Positions 53,509 to 63,268 of a DNA stretch of 64,000 nt are shown piece after piece. This DNA comes from Arcanobacterium haemolyticum DSM 20595 (GTDB taxonomy: Bacteria; Actinomycetota; Actinomycetes; Actinomycetales; Actinomycetaceae). Within the stretch, counting starts at the first letter, position 1; each line of letters begins with the position of its first letter. Location: the NCBI RefSeq assembly GCF_000092365.1, contig NC_014218.1, positions 992,001 to 1,056,000 of the forward strand, given 5' to 3'. The position numbers and the translations under genes were made by a program. Below the pieces are notes generated by a model. That model made no database searches, had not been told where the DNA came from, and worked only from the letters and a program-made list of their open reading frames with translations.

Positions 53509-54732
53509 TCAGCGATTGAGAATTGCTCGGTAAAACTCCATAGTTTTGACAGCAATCGATTCCCACGAGAACATTTCTTCAACACGCTCACGGCCAGCCT
53601 TACCCATCGCAGCAGCACGCTCTGGATCTGCAACCATAGCCGCCAACGCTTCACCCAGATCACGCTCAAACGTGTCTGGATCAACCGGGGTACCGGTGCC
53701 GTCATCAAGCTGTTCGATCGGAACAAGCGTGCCCGTCACGTCGTCGTCGATACAATCAGGAATACCACCGGTAGCTGTCCCAACAACCGGAAGCCCCATC
53801 GCCATCGCTTCCAAATTCACAATCCCCAATGGTTCATACACCGATGGCGTAACGAAAGCAGTAGAACACGCAAGAAGCTGCTGAATTTGCAAACGCGGAA
53901 GGTGTTCGTCAATCCACACAACAGAATCACGGTGCTCTTGAAGCCCGCGAACAAGTCCTTGAGTCTCCGCCAAAATCTCTGGAGTATCTGGAGCACCCGC
54001 ACACAAAATAACTTGAACGTCCGCTGGCACATATTCAAGCGCACGCAACAAACCAGGCACACCCTTCTGGCGCGTAATCCGCCCAACAAACGCGATCGTA
54101 GGTGCGTCCGGATTTAAGCCGTACGATTCGGTGTAAGCCCGCGCCGCTGCGATTTCTTCATCTGTTTCAGGAGCACGCCACCCATCAAGATCAATACCAT
54201 TATGAATAACGTGAACCTTGCTTGGATCCACGTTCGGGTAACAACGCAAAATATCAGCACGCATCGCATGAGACACAGCAATAATGCCGTCAGCCGCTTC
54301 ATACGCGGTCTTTTCCGCCCACGAAGAAACATTATAACCGCCACCAAGCTGCTCCCGTTTCCACGGGCGCAACGGCTCCAACGAATGAGCCGAAATCACG
54401 TGCGGCACTTCGTGTAACAATGATGCCCAGTGCCCCGCCATATTCGCATACCACGTGTGAGAATGAACGATGTCCGTTCCTCCCACTCCACCGGCCATCG
54501 CCAAATCCACACCGAAAGTCTTCAACGCAGAATTCGCACTTTCAAGCCCATCAAGATAGTCATAACCAGTAACCCGAATAGAATCATATGCGCCAGGTTC
54601 CCGAGGGCCGTCAAACGCGTGAACATGAACATCCGCATGTGCTGCTAAAACCTTAGAAAGTTCGGCAACATGGACTCCAGCGCCTCCATAGATGTGTGGT
54701 GGATATTCACGTGTCAGCAGATCGACCCGCAT
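53509..54732 (-). CDS. glgA: GT4 glycogen synthase / maltose-1-phosphate synthase (GlgA/GlgM)
   Basis: Glycosyltransferase of family GT4. N-terminal LLTREYPPHIYGGAGVHV, AHSLEPLRPWKREQLGGGY, FVGRITRQKGVPGLLRAL, and the nucleotide-sugar site PSVYEPLGIVNLEAMAMGLPVVGTATGGIPD. 407 residues, the short actinobacterial form. In mycobacteria the orthologue makes maltose-1-phosphate from ADP-glucose and glucose-1-phosphate for the GlgE route; the direct role here is inferred. AAAGGA precedes the ATG by 6 bases. Divergent from glgC, which makes its ADP-glucose. Confidence 0.92.
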   Translation of the reverse strand: MRVDLLTREYPPHIYGGAGVHVAELSKVLAAHADVHVHAFDGPREPGAYDSIRVTGYDYLDGLESANSALKTFGVDLAMAGGVGGTDIVHSHTWYANMAGHWASLLHEVPHVISAHSLEPLRPWKREQLGGGYNVSSWAEKTAYEAADGIIAVSHAMRADILRCYPNVDPSKVHVIHNGIDLDGWRAPETDEEIAAARAYTESYGLNPDAPTIAFVGRITRQKGVPGLLRALEYVPADVQVILCAGAPDTPEILAETQGLVRGLQEHRDSVVWIDEHLPRLQIQQLLACSTAFVTPSVYEPLGIVNLEAMAMGLPVVGTATGGIPDCIDDDVTGTLVPIEQLDDGTGTPVDPDTFERDLGEALAAMVADPERAAAMGKAGRERVEEMFSWESIAVKTMEFYRAILNR

Positions 54733-54923
54733 GGTTTTTCCTTTCGTGGAGCTTGATTCTGACTTAACAATAGCGTGTTTTCGTGTAAAACAACGAAAAT
54801 ATTCTCACGCAAGTACGGTAATTTCTTGCAGAATAATGGAAACTTTTTGCAAATATTCGACATTGCTCAGGTAAATGTCCAAATATCCCCCACTAGCTGA
54901 CGCACTTCGTTAAAGTTGGCACT
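54733..54923. other. Divergent glgA/glgC intergenic region
   Basis: 191 bases with no gene. AT-rich, with TTTTCGT/ACGAAAA half-sites around 54780-54800 and a repeated TTTTTGCAAATATT-like word, which could be operator half-sites for both glycogen genes. No motif is strong enough to name. Confidence 0.35.
54911..54916 (+). promoter_or_regulatory. Candidate leaderless -10 for glgC
   Basis: TAAAGT ends 7 bases before ATG 54924; no Shine-Dalgarno. Confidence 0.5.
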
Positions 54924-56183
54924 ATGTATGGAGTAAGAAGATCAAAACCACGTGTTCTGGCGATCGTTCTTGCAGGTGGCGAAGGCAAACGTCTCATGCC
55001 GCTCACACAAGATCGCGCCAAACCAGCAGTCCCCTTTGGCGGCATTTACCGACTCATCGATTTTTCCCTGTCAAACTTAGTGAACTCGGGATACCTCAAG
55101 GTTGTTGTGCTCACCCAGTACAAGTCCCATTCACTCGACCGCCACATTTCCCAAACGTGGCGCATGTCCACCCTTCTGGATAACTACATTGCTCCTGTTC
55201 CAGCACAGCAACGTGTGGGCAAAAGTTGGTTCTCTGGTTCTGCGGACGCCGTATTTCAGTCCCTCAACATTCTGGATGACGAACGCCCAGATTACGTTGT
55301 GATCACTGGCGCGGACAACATTTACCGTATGGACTTCTCCCAGATGGTAGCCCAGCACATCGAATCTGGTTGCGGCCTCACAGTAGCGGGCCTCCGCCAG
55401 CCACTAGAGATGTGCTCCTCCTTCGGTGTGATCGATACGGATCCAACCGATTCCACGAAGGTTCGCCAATTCCTTGAAAAGCCAGAACACGTTGACGGCC
55501 TGCCAGATTCCCCGAACGAATTCCTGGCATCCATGGGAAACTACGTGTTCAGTGCGGACGCACTCGTAGACGCGCTCTACACTGACGCCGAAAACGATTC
55601 ATCCAACCACGATATGGGTGGCGACATCGTCCCAATGTTCGTTAACCGAGGCGATTGTGGGGTCTACGATTTCACATACAACGAAATCCCAGGATCCACC
55701 GAACGCGATCGCAACTACTGGCGTGACGTCGGCACAATTGACATGTTCCACGAAGCGAATCAAGATCTGATTGCCATCAACCCAATCTTCAATCTCTATA
55801 ACACGGATTGGCCGCTCTACACGGGCTACACTGGTTTACCACCGGCCAAGTTCGTCTATGGCCACCACGAACGATTGGGCCACGCACTCGATTCAGTCAT
55901 CTCCCCCGGCGTGATCATCTCCGGCGGTGAAGTGATCGCATCCGTGCTCTCACCACACGTCCGCGTCAATTCCTGGTCCTCCGTTCGCGATTCCGTCCTT
56001 TTCGACGGCGTCAACGTTGGCCGAAACGCCACAGTGATCCGTGCAATCGTAGATAAATACGTAAAGATCGACGAAGGCGCCCAGATCGGCATCGATCATG
56101 AACACGATAAGGCCCGCGGATGTTGGGTATCAGAAGGTGGCATAGTCGTTGTTCCAAAGGGAGTTCACATCAAACGGGACTGA
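54924..56183 (+). CDS. glgC: Glucose-1-phosphate adenylyltransferase
   Basis: Makes ADP-glucose from ATP and glucose-1-phosphate, the committed step of glycogen synthesis. N-terminal nucleotidyltransferase with [26 protein letters not shown], then [11 protein letters not shown] and [14 protein letters not shown]-terminal left-handed beta-helix with [12 protein letters not shown] repeats. 419 residues, normal. The N-terminal Arg/Lys positions that bind allosteric effectors are present. Leaderless start likely. Divergent from glgA, so both depend on the same region. Confidence 0.97.
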   Translation: MYGVRRSKPRVLAIVLAGGEGKRLMPLTQDRAKPAVPFGGIYRLIDFSLSNLVNSGYLKVVVLTQYKSHSLDRHISQTWRMSTLLDNYIAPVPAQQRVGKSWFSGSADAVFQSLNILDDERPDYVVITGADNIYRMDFSQMVAQHIESGCGLTVAGLRQPLEMCSSFGVIDTDPTDSTKVRQFLEKPEHVDGLPDSPNEFLASMGNYVFSADALVDALYTDAENDSSNHDMGGDIVPMFVNRGDCGVYDFTYNEIPGSTERDRNYWRDVGTIDMFHEANQDLIAINPIFNLYNTDWPLYTGYTGLPPAKFVYGHHERLGHALDSVISPGVIISGGEVIASVLSPHVRVNSWSSVRDSVLFDGVNVGRNATVIRAIVDKYVKIDEGAQIGIDHEHDKARGCWVSEGGIVVVPKGVHIKRD

Positions 56184-56207
56184 CCCACGGATCTCCACTC
56201 CATGCGC

Positions 56208-56237
56208 AGCGCCTAGCCGATACTTCGGTTAGGCGCT
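56208..56237. terminator. Stem-loop between glgC and the ABC-F gene
   Basis: AGCGCCTAGCCGA pairs with TCGGTTAGGCGCT (12 Watson-Crick pairs plus one G-T, short 4-base loop), 25 bases after glgC and 31 bases after the convergent ABC-F stop. Confidence 0.8.
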
Positions 56238-56267
56238 GTTGCATCCCGGCTAGGAAGTGCGTTGCTA

Positions 56268-57881
56268 TCAGGCGATCGCAATCAGTTCGAGGTAATCATC
56301 GGACCAGAGATCCTCATCTCCATCAGGTAAAAGGAGCACGCGTTCAGGATCGAGTGCTTCCACTGCGCCTTCATCGTGAGTCACAAGAATGACGGCGCCT
56401 TCATATTTACGTAGGGCGCGCAGGATTTCTTCGCGCGATGCTGGATCAAGGTTGTTGGTTGGTTCGTCCAGGAGTAGGACATTCGCGGCGGAGACGACGA
56501 GCATCGCCAACGCCAGACGCGTTTTTTCACCGCCAGAGAGTACACCTGCGGGTTTATCCGCGTCATCTCCGGAGAAAAGGAACGATCCGAGCACGGAACG
56601 CACGCCAGTATCATCAAGTTCTGGGGCCACATAGCGCAAGTTTTCGACCACGGTTTTGTTGGTATCAATCGTGTCATGTTCCTGAGCATAGTATCCCAGT
56701 TTCAAGCCATGACCTGCGATGACTTCCCCTGTATCAGATTCTTCCACGCCGGCAAGGATACGCAGGAGCGTGGTTTTTCCGGCACCGTTATAGCCGAGCA
56801 CAACCACGCGAGATCCGCGATCGATAGCCAGATCGAGCCCCGCGAAGATTTCTAGCGAACCATACGATTTGGAGAGTCCTTTTGCCAAAAGTGGTGTTTT
56901 TCCTGACGGCGCGGGTTCAGGGAACCGCAGGTGAGCAACTTTTTCTGCAGCGCGAGTTTCTTCCAGATCGCCAACGAGTTTTTCGGCTCGCTTGAGCATG
57001 TTTTGGGCCGCGACTGCCTTGGTGGCTTTGGCACGCATTTTATTTGCTTGCGCGGTGAGCGCGGCGGCTTTCTTTTCTGCGTTTGCGCGTTCACGACGAC
57101 GACGGGCTTCGTCACTTTCCCGCTGTTTAAGATACGCATCCCAGCCCATCGAATAAATATCGATGACGGAACGGTTAGCATCCAGATACCAGATCTGATT
57201 GACGGTTTCGCGTAGCAATTCAACAGAGTGGGAGATCACCACATACCCGCCGGAATACGCCTTGAGCCAATCTCGAAGCCAGATAATAGAATCGTGATCA
57301 AGATGGTTCGTTGGTTCATCCAGAAGAAGCGTATCTGCTCCAGAAAAAAGTACACGGGCAAGCTCAACACGGCGGCGCTGACCACCCGATAGCGTGTGCA
57401 GTTCTTGATCAAGCACGCGTTCCGGTAGTCCAAGGGATGCAGAAATCTGCGCGGCTTCAGCTTTGGCAGCGTAGCCACCTGCAGCAGTGAACTGCATATC
57501 TAGACGTACATACTTTTCCATAGCTTTTTGCTGCTTAGCACCGGTGAGGGTGGCCATATCATGCTCAGCGCGTTCAAGCGAACGCAAAGTCTGTTCAATT
57601 CCACGAGCAGACAGGATACGATCGCGTGCTGTTTGATGAGGATCACCAATTCGTGGATCTTGTGCTAGATACCCAATGGAGCCTTTTCGGCTGATCATAC
57701 CAGCGTGTTCCACAACTTCCGATGTTGTGCCTTCTCCAGCAAGTAGGCGTAGAAGTGTTGTTTTGCCAGCACCGTTACGGCCAACCAAACCGATGGCAGA
57801 GCCCTTATCGACGTGAAGAGTTGCTCCAGCCATGAGGGTGCGTGTGCCAATATTCATTGAAAGATCTTGGGTATGAATCAC
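56268..57881 (-). CDS. ABC-F ribosome-associated ATPase
   Basis: 537 residues with two ABC domains and no membrane region. Domain 1: Walker A GRNGAGKTTLL, signature LSGGQRRRVELARVL, Walker B LLLDEPTNHLDHDS; domain 2: GYNGAGKTTLL, LSGGEKTRLALAML, LLLDEPTNNLDP. The linker (about residues 240-310) is a long Ala/Lys/Arg-rich coiled coil that enters the ribosomal E/P site in this family. Could be an antibiotic-protection protein or a housekeeping EttA/Uup-like factor; sequence alone does not say. The GTG start has TAAACT ending 6 bases upstream and an AGGAGG touching it. Confidence 0.9.
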   Translation of the reverse strand: MIHTQDLSMNIGTRTLMAGATLHVDKGSAIGLVGRNGAGKTTLLRLLAGEGTTSEVVEHAGMISRKGSIGYLAQDPRIGDPHQTARDRILSARGIEQTLRSLERAEHDMATLTGAKQQKAMEKYVRLDMQFTAAGGYAAKAEAAQISASLGLPERVLDQELHTLSGGQRRRVELARVLFSGADTLLLDEPTNHLDHDSIIWLRDWLKAYSGGYVVISHSVELLRETVNQIWYLDANRSVIDIYSMGWDAYLKQRESDEARRRRERANAEKKAAALTAQANKMRAKATKAVAAQNMLKRAEKLVGDLEETRAAEKVAHLRFPEPAPSGKTPLLAKGLSKSYGSLEIFAGLDLAIDRGSRVVVLGYNGAGKTTLLRILAGVEESDTGEVIAGHGLKLGYYAQEHDTIDTNKTVVENLRYVAPELDDTGVRSVLGSFLFSGDDADKPAGVLSGGEKTRLALAMLVVSAANVLLLDEPTNNLDPASREEILRALRKYEGAVILVTHDEGAVEALDPERVLLLPDGDEDLWSDDYLELIAIA

Positions 57882-57887
57882 CCTCCT

Positions 57888-57893
57888 AGTTTA
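57888..57893 (-). promoter_or_regulatory. Candidate leaderless -10 for the ABC-F gene
   Basis: TAAACT ends 6 bases before GTG 57881. An AGGAGG fills the space between, too close to act as a normal ribosome-binding site. Confidence 0.45.
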
Positions 57894-57990
57894 CCTATCT
57901 CCTGCGTTTCTCTATATCTCGCTCGTGGTGTAGCTCCCCACACCAACCGTGTAGACTCGCAGTACTATCCCCATCGAGTGAGGAATGCAC

Positions 57991-58884
57991 ATGAGTTTTA
58001 ATAATGACATCACGCTAGATACGTCAGGAACTCGCCGTGGAGGCGGGGGAAAAGTTGCAGCAGGCGGAATCGGTGGTCTAGGACTTGCCGGTGTGCTCAT
58101 CTATTTCCTTTTCACGGGGCAACTACCACCACTTGAAACAATCATCGGTTCTGCGCAACAATCACAAACCTCACAACAAAGCCAAAGTTCATTAGAACAG
58201 GAATGCCGTTCAGGCAAAGATGCGAACACTAAAGTTGAATGCCGGATGGTTGCTGGGCAAAATTCCATTAACGAAATGTGGAATGCTCAGCTACCAAAAG
58301 ATACGGGGATCAAACACAAAACGCCTGGCTTCACGCTCTTCTCCAATGGAGTAAACACCGCGTGTGGCACCGCCTCATCTCAACAAGGTCCGTTCTTCTG
58401 CCCAGGCGATGACACGATTTATATTGACGTTTCTTTCTTCAACCAGCTAGAACGCCTAGGAGCGAAGAACGCGCCTTTGGCTCAACTCTACATTTTGGCA
58501 CACGAATGGGGCCACCATATTCAGCTTCAAACAGGCGTACTACAACAAATCGATCACCGTTCATCTGGCCCCCAATCCTCCATGGTTCGTTCTGAACTCC
58601 AGGCTGATTGTTTAGCTGGTGCTTGGATTCACCACGCATCTACCACGGTGGATCCAGATACTGGCATCCCTTTTATGAAGCAACCAACAGATGCCGAACT
58701 CACGTCAGCTCTTGAAGCAGCATCAGCCGTTGGCGATGATCATATCGCTGAAATTTCTGGCCGCCGCGCGAATCCAGATAACTTCTCTCACGGTTCAGCA
58801 GCGAAACGGCTTGAATGGCTCAAAGTTGGCATCGAAAACGGCACATACAACGCGTGCGATACATGGAGCGTTCCCACCCCGTAA
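57991..58884 (+). CDS. Neutral zinc metallopeptidase (YpfJ family)
   Basis: 297 residues. N-terminal cytoplasmic segment with Gly-rich GTRRGGGGK, one transmembrane helix (about 25-45), a Gln/Ser-rich linker, then the peptidase domain with the zinc motif HEWGHH (near residue 166) and the third ligand in ELQADCLAGAW. Exported, membrane-anchored peptidase of unknown substrate. ATG 57991 is favoured because GAGG lies 7 bases upstream; an ATG two codons earlier (57985) has only 2 bases of spacing. A terminator follows. Confidence 0.92.
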   Translation: MSFNNDITLDTSGTRRGGGGKVAAGGIGGLGLAGVLIYFLFTGQLPPLETIIGSAQQSQTSQQSQSSLEQECRSGKDANTKVECRMVAGQNSINEMWNAQLPKDTGIKHKTPGFTLFSNGVNTACGTASSQQGPFFCPGDDTIYIDVSFFNQLERLGAKNAPLAQLYILAHEWGHHIQLQTGVLQQIDHRSSGPQSSMVRSELQADCLAGAWIHHASTTVDPDTGIPFMKQPTDAELTSALEAASAVGDDHIAEISGRRANPDNFSHGSAAKRLEWLKVGIENGTYNACDTWSVPTP

Positions 58885-58915
58885 CCTTACAACTGGACAA
58901 GAAACCAGAAGTCAC

Positions 58916-58946
58916 AAGAGGCGGCAGGAATCCCCTGCCGCCTCTT
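58916..58946. terminator. Terminator after the metallopeptidase
   Basis: A perfect 13-bp stem AAGAGGCGGCAGG / CCTGCCGCCTCTT with a 5-base loop, 32 bases after the stop and 12 bases from the convergent sufT stop. Confidence 0.85.
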
Positions 58947-58957
58947 CACATATCCGA

Positions 58958-59275
58958 TCAGACGTTAAATCCGAGAGCACGTAGCTGGTCTCGGCCATCT
59001 TCCGTAATCCGATCTGGGCCCCATGGTGGAAGCCACACCCAATTAATCCGGAATTCTTTCACTAGGTTAGCCACGGCCATCGCGGCTTGTTCTTCAATGA
59101 CGTCAGTCAGCGGGCATGCCGCCGATGTCAATGTCATATCAGCAACCGCCGAATCGCCATCAATCGTTAGCCCATACAACAAGCCAAGATCAACGATGTT
59201 AATCCCCAGTTCGGGATCAATCACATCGCGAAGGGCTTCTTCTAGCTCTTCAACTGTGACCTGAGAATCGGTCAT
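58958..59275 (-). CDS. sufT: MIP18-family SUF protein SufT
   Basis: 105-residue MIP18/PaaD-like (DUF59) protein that helps mature iron-sulfur proteins. Core DVIDPELGINIVDLGLLYGL, followed by MTLTSAACPLTDVIEEQ with the reactive Cys, and NWVWLPPWGPDRITEDGRDQLRALGF. AAGGAG lies 7 bases before the ATG. Last gene of the SUF operon; actinobacterial SUF clusters commonly end with it. About the normal length. Confidence 0.92.
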   Translation of the reverse strand: MTDSQVTVEELEEALRDVIDPELGINIVDLGLLYGLTIDGDSAVADMTLTSAACPLTDVIEEQAAMAVANLVKEFRINWVWLPPWGPDRITEDGRDQLRALGFNV

Positions 59276-59301
59276 ATATACTCCTTAGCTTGATTTAAAT
59301 A

Positions 59302-59760
59302 TTACTGCTGATCCTGCAATGCCTGATCAGTAGCGTCACGCAACGCCATCCAACCTAACAACGCACACTTAATACGCATCGGGAATTTGGACACTCCTTG
59401 GAAGGCAGAAGCATCGTCGAGAAGATCGGCAAGGTCGTCGTCCATCTCAAGTCCACGCTGATCCATCATGTCACGGAAAGCATCGAACAATTCGTCGAAT
59501 TCTTCAATAGTTTTGCCCTCAACTAAATCGTGCATGATAGACAAGGAAGCCTGCGAAATCGAACAACCTTGACCTTCCCACGCAACCTTTTCTAAACGCG
59601 AGCCGTCACTAGACAACTTCACTCGCATCGTGGCCTGATCGCCACACGTTGGGTTCACTTGGAAAGACTCTCCCCCAGCGTCATCCAGATGCCCCTCACC
59701 GTGCCGTTCACGCGAAGCATCAAGAATAATCTGTTGGTACATCTGATCAAGATCGCTCAT
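59302..59760 (-). CDS. sufU: SufU sulfur-transfer/scaffold protein
   Basis: 152-residue zinc-dependent SufU that accepts sulfur from SufS. Three conserved cysteines in NPTCGDQ, GQGCSISQAS and RIKCALLGW, the last two flanking the SufU-specific insertion that distinguishes it from IscU. GGAAGG lies 6 bases before ATG 59760. The start is 2 bases after the sufS stop. SufS and SufU act as a pair. Confidence 0.96.
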   Translation of the reverse strand: MSDLDQMYQQIILDASRERHGEGHLDDAGGESFQVNPTCGDQATMRVKLSSDGSRLEKVAWEGQGCSISQASLSIMHDLVEGKTIEEFDELFDAFRDMMDQRGLEMDDDLADLLDDASAFQGVSKFPMRIKCALLGWMALRDATDQALQDQQ

Positions 59761-59762
59761 GA

Positions 59763-61028
59763 CTATCCTTCCACCCCAAAGTACGAGCGCACACGCGCCA
59801 GCCCCTCAAGGAATACGTTCACATCATCTTCCGTATTATACGGGCCGAACGATACTCGTGACGACGCGAAAACGCCGAAATGCTGATGAATCGGCTGAGC
59901 ACAATGGTGCCCCACACGGATCGCAACGCCAGAAGCATCAAGAATCTGCCCGACGTCGTGAGGATGAACCCCCGAAACGTCGAACGCAATCACGCCCACG
60001 CGATCTTCCGCAGAAACTGGCCCCAAAATACGAATCCCATCCAGGTTGCGCATCTGTTCCAACGTATACGCAGTCAACGCCTTCTCATGTTCGGCAACCG
60101 TCTTCATGCCAACTGTGGAAAGATAATCAACCGCAGCCCCAAATCCAACGATCTGAGCCACTGGCTGAGTCCCAGCCTCAAAACGCGCTGGTGGCATAGC
60201 AAACGTGGTTTTCTCCATCGTCACTAATTCCACCATCGAACCGCCAGTCAAGAACGGAGGCATACGCCGCCCCAACTCACGCTTCACATACAGCGCCCCA
60301 ATCCCCGTTGGCCCCATCATCTTATGCCCAGAAAAAACGGCAAAATCTGGATCCACCTGGTGAAAATCCACCGGAATATGCGGAGTGGACTGGCAGGCAT
60401 CCAACACAACAAATGCACCGACTGCACGTGCCGCCGCAACGATCGTTTCCACAGGAGAAATCGCGCCCGTCACGTTGGAAATGTGTGTGAACGCCACAAC
60501 TCGCGTATGCCCATCAATCACGCTAAGCGTGCCAAGAGCAATCTGCCCGTCAGGCATTAGATCCAGCCAGCGCAACTCCACGCCCAGCTTGCGGCACACC
60601 TCTTGCCACGGGATCAGGTTCGCATGGTGTTCAGCGCGAGTGACCACTATATTATCGCCTTCGCGCAACGCAAACGGAGTCTTTTTCCCTCTCCGCGCGT
60701 CAAGCGATTCATTCACAAACGTGTACGCAACAGCATTCAATGCTTCTGTTGAATTCTTGGTCCACGAAATTTCGTCAGGGAACGCCCCCACAAACGCGGC
60801 CACCTTCGCGCGCGCATCCTCAACCGCAATCGTTGATTCAGCCGCCAATATATGCGAACCGCGATTCACAGCGCCGTTATGCATCAGTTCTTGTTCTGCA
60901 ACCGTTTCCATCACCACAGATGGTTTTTGCGACGTGGCAGCAGAATCAAGGTAAACGAGAGGTACCCCATCGTGAGCATCACGGCCCAAGATGGGGAAAT
61001 CCGCCCGTGCAACTCGTGCACTAATCAC
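59763..61028 (-). CDS. sufS: Cysteine desulfurase SufS
   Basis: PLP enzyme releasing sulfur from cysteine for Fe-S assembly. ADFPIL...VYLDSAATSQKP at the N-terminus, PLP Lys in FSGHKMMGPTGIGALY, active-site Cys in RVGHHCAQP. 421 residues. GTG 61028 is chosen because homologues begin just before ARADFPIL, and GAAGG lies about 8 bases upstream; the reading frame continues upstream to 61130 over sufC with residues unrelated to SufS. Follows sufC by 4 bases. Confidence 0.96.
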   Translation of the reverse strand: MISARVARADFPILGRDAHDGVPLVYLDSAATSQKPSVVMETVAEQELMHNGAVNRGSHILAAESTIAVEDARAKVAAFVGAFPDEISWTKNSTEALNAVAYTFVNESLDARRGKKTPFALREGDNIVVTRAEHHANLIPWQEVCRKLGVELRWLDLMPDGQIALGTLSVIDGHTRVVAFTHISNVTGAISPVETIVAAARAVGAFVVLDACQSTPHIPVDFHQVDPDFAVFSGHKMMGPTGIGALYVKRELGRRMPPFLTGGSMVELVTMEKTTFAMPPARFEAGTQPVAQIVGFGAAVDYLSTVGMKTVAEHEKALTAYTLEQMRNLDGIRILGPVSAEDRVGVIAFDVSGVHPHDVGQILDASGVAIRVGHHCAQPIHQHFGVFASSRVSFGPYNTEDDVNVFLEGLARVRSYFGVEG

Positions 61029-61032
61029 GGTT

Positions 61033-61782
61033 TTAGCCTTCGTACTTTTCGTAGCCTTCTGCTTCCAGTACTGCAGCAAGTTCTGGCCCGCCAGATTCAG
61101 CCACGCGGCCATCAACGAACACATGCACAAAATCAGGCTTGATGTAGTTGAGGATGCGGGTGTAGTGGGTGATCAGCAGAACGCCATTCTGAGTGGATTC
61201 GTGAACGCGGTTAACGCCTTCTGAAACCAACCGAAGTGCATCCACGTCCAAGCCGGAATCCGTTTCATCAAGCACGGCGAACTTTGGCTTGAGCATTTCC
61301 AGCTGGAGCGTTTCAACGCGCTTCTTTTCACCGCCGGAAAAGCCGACGTTCACATCGCGGGACGCGAAGTCGTCGTCGATCTTCAGATCGGCCATGGCCT
61401 TCTTCATGGTCTTGACCCATTCGCGCAACTTTGGTGCTTCGCCGTCGATCGCGGTCTTGGCGGTGCGCAGGAAGTTGGTCACGGTCACGCCAGTCACTTC
61501 AACTGGGTACTGCATGGCCAAGAAAACGCCAGCGCGGGCGCGTTCATCGGCAGACATTTCGGCGATGTTTTCGCCGTCAAGCAGGATGTCGCCTTCGGTG
61601 ATGGTGTACTTCGGGTGGCCTGCGATGGCGTAGGACAGGGTGGATTTTCCGGACCCGTTCGGGCCCATAATCGCGTGGATTTCGCCGGAGTTGATGGTGA
61701 GGTTTACGCCGCGAAGGATCTGCTTCGGGCCTTCTGCTGTTTCAACGGAAACGTGCAGGTTCTTAATGTCGAGCGTAGACAC
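61033..61782 (-). CDS. sufC: Fe-S assembly ATPase SufC
   Basis: Soluble ABC ATPase of the SufBCD scaffold. Walker A IMGPNGSGKSTLSYAIAG, Q-loop AMQYPVEV, signature FSGGEKKRVETLQ, Walker B FAVLDETDSGLDVDAL. 249 residues from GTG 61782, a start that matches homologues (STLDIKNLHVSVE); the reading frame extends to 61803. AGAAGAG is present upstream but not well spaced. ATP use by SufC remodels SufBD for cluster assembly. Confidence 0.95.
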   Translation of the reverse strand: MSTLDIKNLHVSVETAEGPKQILRGVNLTINSGEIHAIMGPNGSGKSTLSYAIAGHPKYTITEGDILLDGENIAEMSADERARAGVFLAMQYPVEVTGVTVTNFLRTAKTAIDGEAPKLREWVKTMKKAMADLKIDDDFASRDVNVGFSGGEKKRVETLQLEMLKPKFAVLDETDSGLDVDALRLVSEGVNRVHESTQNGVLLITHYTRILNYIKPDFVHVFVDGRVAESGGPELAAVLEAEGYEKYEG

Positions 61783-61821
61783 GTGTTTTTCTCTTCTCTT
61801 CAACGTTTAATACTAGGGATT

Positions 61822-62145
61822 TTAGATGGTGATATAGACGTCTGTGCCGTCTAATGTCACTGGATAAGTGGTGATCGGCTGGGTTGCGGGTGGTGTGATG
61901 ACATCGCCGGTGGCCAGGTCGAATGCGGCGCCGTGGCGCGTGCATTCGATCGTGTCATCTTCCACCCATCCTTCGGAGAGTTTGAACCGCCCGTGCGAGC
62001 AACGGTTTTGCGATGCGAACCAGCGCCCGCTTTCTGTATGAATTACTGCCACGGATAGTGGGGCACCGTCTGGCGTGGAAAGTTCGAATCCTTCCACGTT
62101 TCCGGGTTCTACTTGGGAGGTTGCGCATACCCGAATGTCAGGCAT
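61822..62145 (-). CDS. Rieske [2Fe-2S] ferredoxin-like protein
   Basis: 107 residues. Rieske cluster ligands CSHGRF (Cys-x-His) and CTRHGAAF (Cys-x2-His), with VGWFASQNR-like core and a C-terminal beta sheet. Non-heme ferredoxin of the NirD/ferredoxin-component type found inside actinobacterial SUF operons, probably an electron donor for cluster assembly. ATG 62145 overlaps the sufD stop by 8 bases. Soluble. Confidence 0.94.
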   Translation of the reverse strand: MPDIRVCATSQVEPGNVEGFELSTPDGAPLSVAVIHTESGRWFASQNRCSHGRFKLSEGWVEDDTIECTRHGAAFDLATGDVITPPATQPITTYPVTLDGTDVYITI

Positions 62146-63268
62146 TATCTGCACACCCCATTGTTAGATCGAGTTCGGCTTCGATGGCTTGCATGAGTTT
62201 CGCTTCCACCTGTTCCACACCGATTTGTTGGATGAGTTCAGCGAAGAAGCCGCGAACTACGAGGCGCCGGGCTTCGTCTTCTGAGATGCCTCGGGACATG
62301 AGGTAGAAGAGTTGCTCGTCGTCGAATCGGCCGGTTGCAGATGCGTGGCCGGCGCCTTCGATTTCGCCTGTTTCGATTTCAAGATTTGGTACGGAATCTG
62401 CGCGTGCTCCACGGGTAAGGAGGAGGTTGCGGTTGAGTTCGTACGTATTAGTTCCGGTTCCTTCTGGGCGGATGAGAACATCGCCTACCCACACAGAGTG
62501 GGCGTCGGTTCCTTGTAGCGCACCTTTGTAGGTGACGTTGGAGATTGCGTTTGGCACGCTGTGATCCACGAGGAGTCGGTTTTCTATGTGTTGGCCACCA
62601 TCTACGAAGTAGGCGCCGAGCATATTCACGTTCGCTCCCGGTGCGGAGTATTCTACGGAGGACACCACGCGTACGAGCGATCCTCCTAGGGAAACCACGA
62701 TGTGTTTCAGGGTTGCGTCGCGTCCTATACGGATTCGGTTGGAGGCGGTGTGTACTGTGCCTTCGTCCCATTCTTGAACGGTAACAAACGTGAGGTGGGC
62801 TCCATCGCCGACGACGATTTCCACACCTTCGTTGATTCGCCCAGTTCCGTTGTGGGTAAGGACGACGATTCCTTCTGAATGCGATTCTGCTTCAACGTAT
62901 ACGTGAAGTGGTGCAACGTCAGTGTTTCCCTGCCCGGTCACTGCGATCACGGTTTCGTGTTCGAGTTTGGTATCGCGTGGGAGGGTGATGGCGTGTGCCT
63001 GGGTGAACGCGTTCCATTCAACAACGGAGGTGCGATCTTCTGGTGGAGATACGCGGCCGAGTCGCGAATCGTCACGTGCGATGAGTTCGTAGCGAGCGTC
63101 ACCGGTCACGGTAACGGCAGGTGTTTCGTCTGTGGCGCCTGTGAAGAAGTCGTCGATTTTTTCGATCGGGGTGAAGCGCCAATCTTCTTCGCGCCCGTGT
63201 GGGATTGGGAATGCTTCGAGATCGAATGAGAGTGCGCGATCTGCGCGAGAGTTCATTACTTGCGACAT
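62138..63268 (-). CDS. sufD: Fe-S assembly scaffold protein SufD
   Basis: 376-residue beta-helix scaffold subunit. Its C-terminal region has [24 protein letters not shown], with the His corresponding to the cluster-binding SufD His. The middle is a long right-handed beta helix (VGDGAHLTFVTVQEWDEGTVH and similar turns). ATG 63268 overlaps the sufB stop (TGATG). Operon order sufB-sufD-Rieske-sufC-sufS-sufU-sufT. Confidence 0.95.
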   Translation of the reverse strand: MSQVMNSRADRALSFDLEAFPIPHGREEDWRFTPIEKIDDFFTGATDETPAVTVTGDARYELIARDDSRLGRVSPPEDRTSVVEWNAFTQAHAITLPRDTKLEHETVIAVTGQGNTDVAPLHVYVEAESHSEGIVVLTHNGTGRINEGVEIVVGDGAHLTFVTVQEWDEGTVHTASNRIRIGRDATLKHIVVSLGGSLVRVVSSVEYSAPGANVNMLGAYFVDGGQHIENRLLVDHSVPNAISNVTYKGALQGTDAHSVWVGDVLIRPEGTGTNTYELNRNLLLTRGARADSVPNLEIETGEIEGAGHASATGRFDDEQLFYLMSRGISEDEARRLVVRGFFAELIQQIGVEQVEAKLMQAIEAELDLTMGCADNA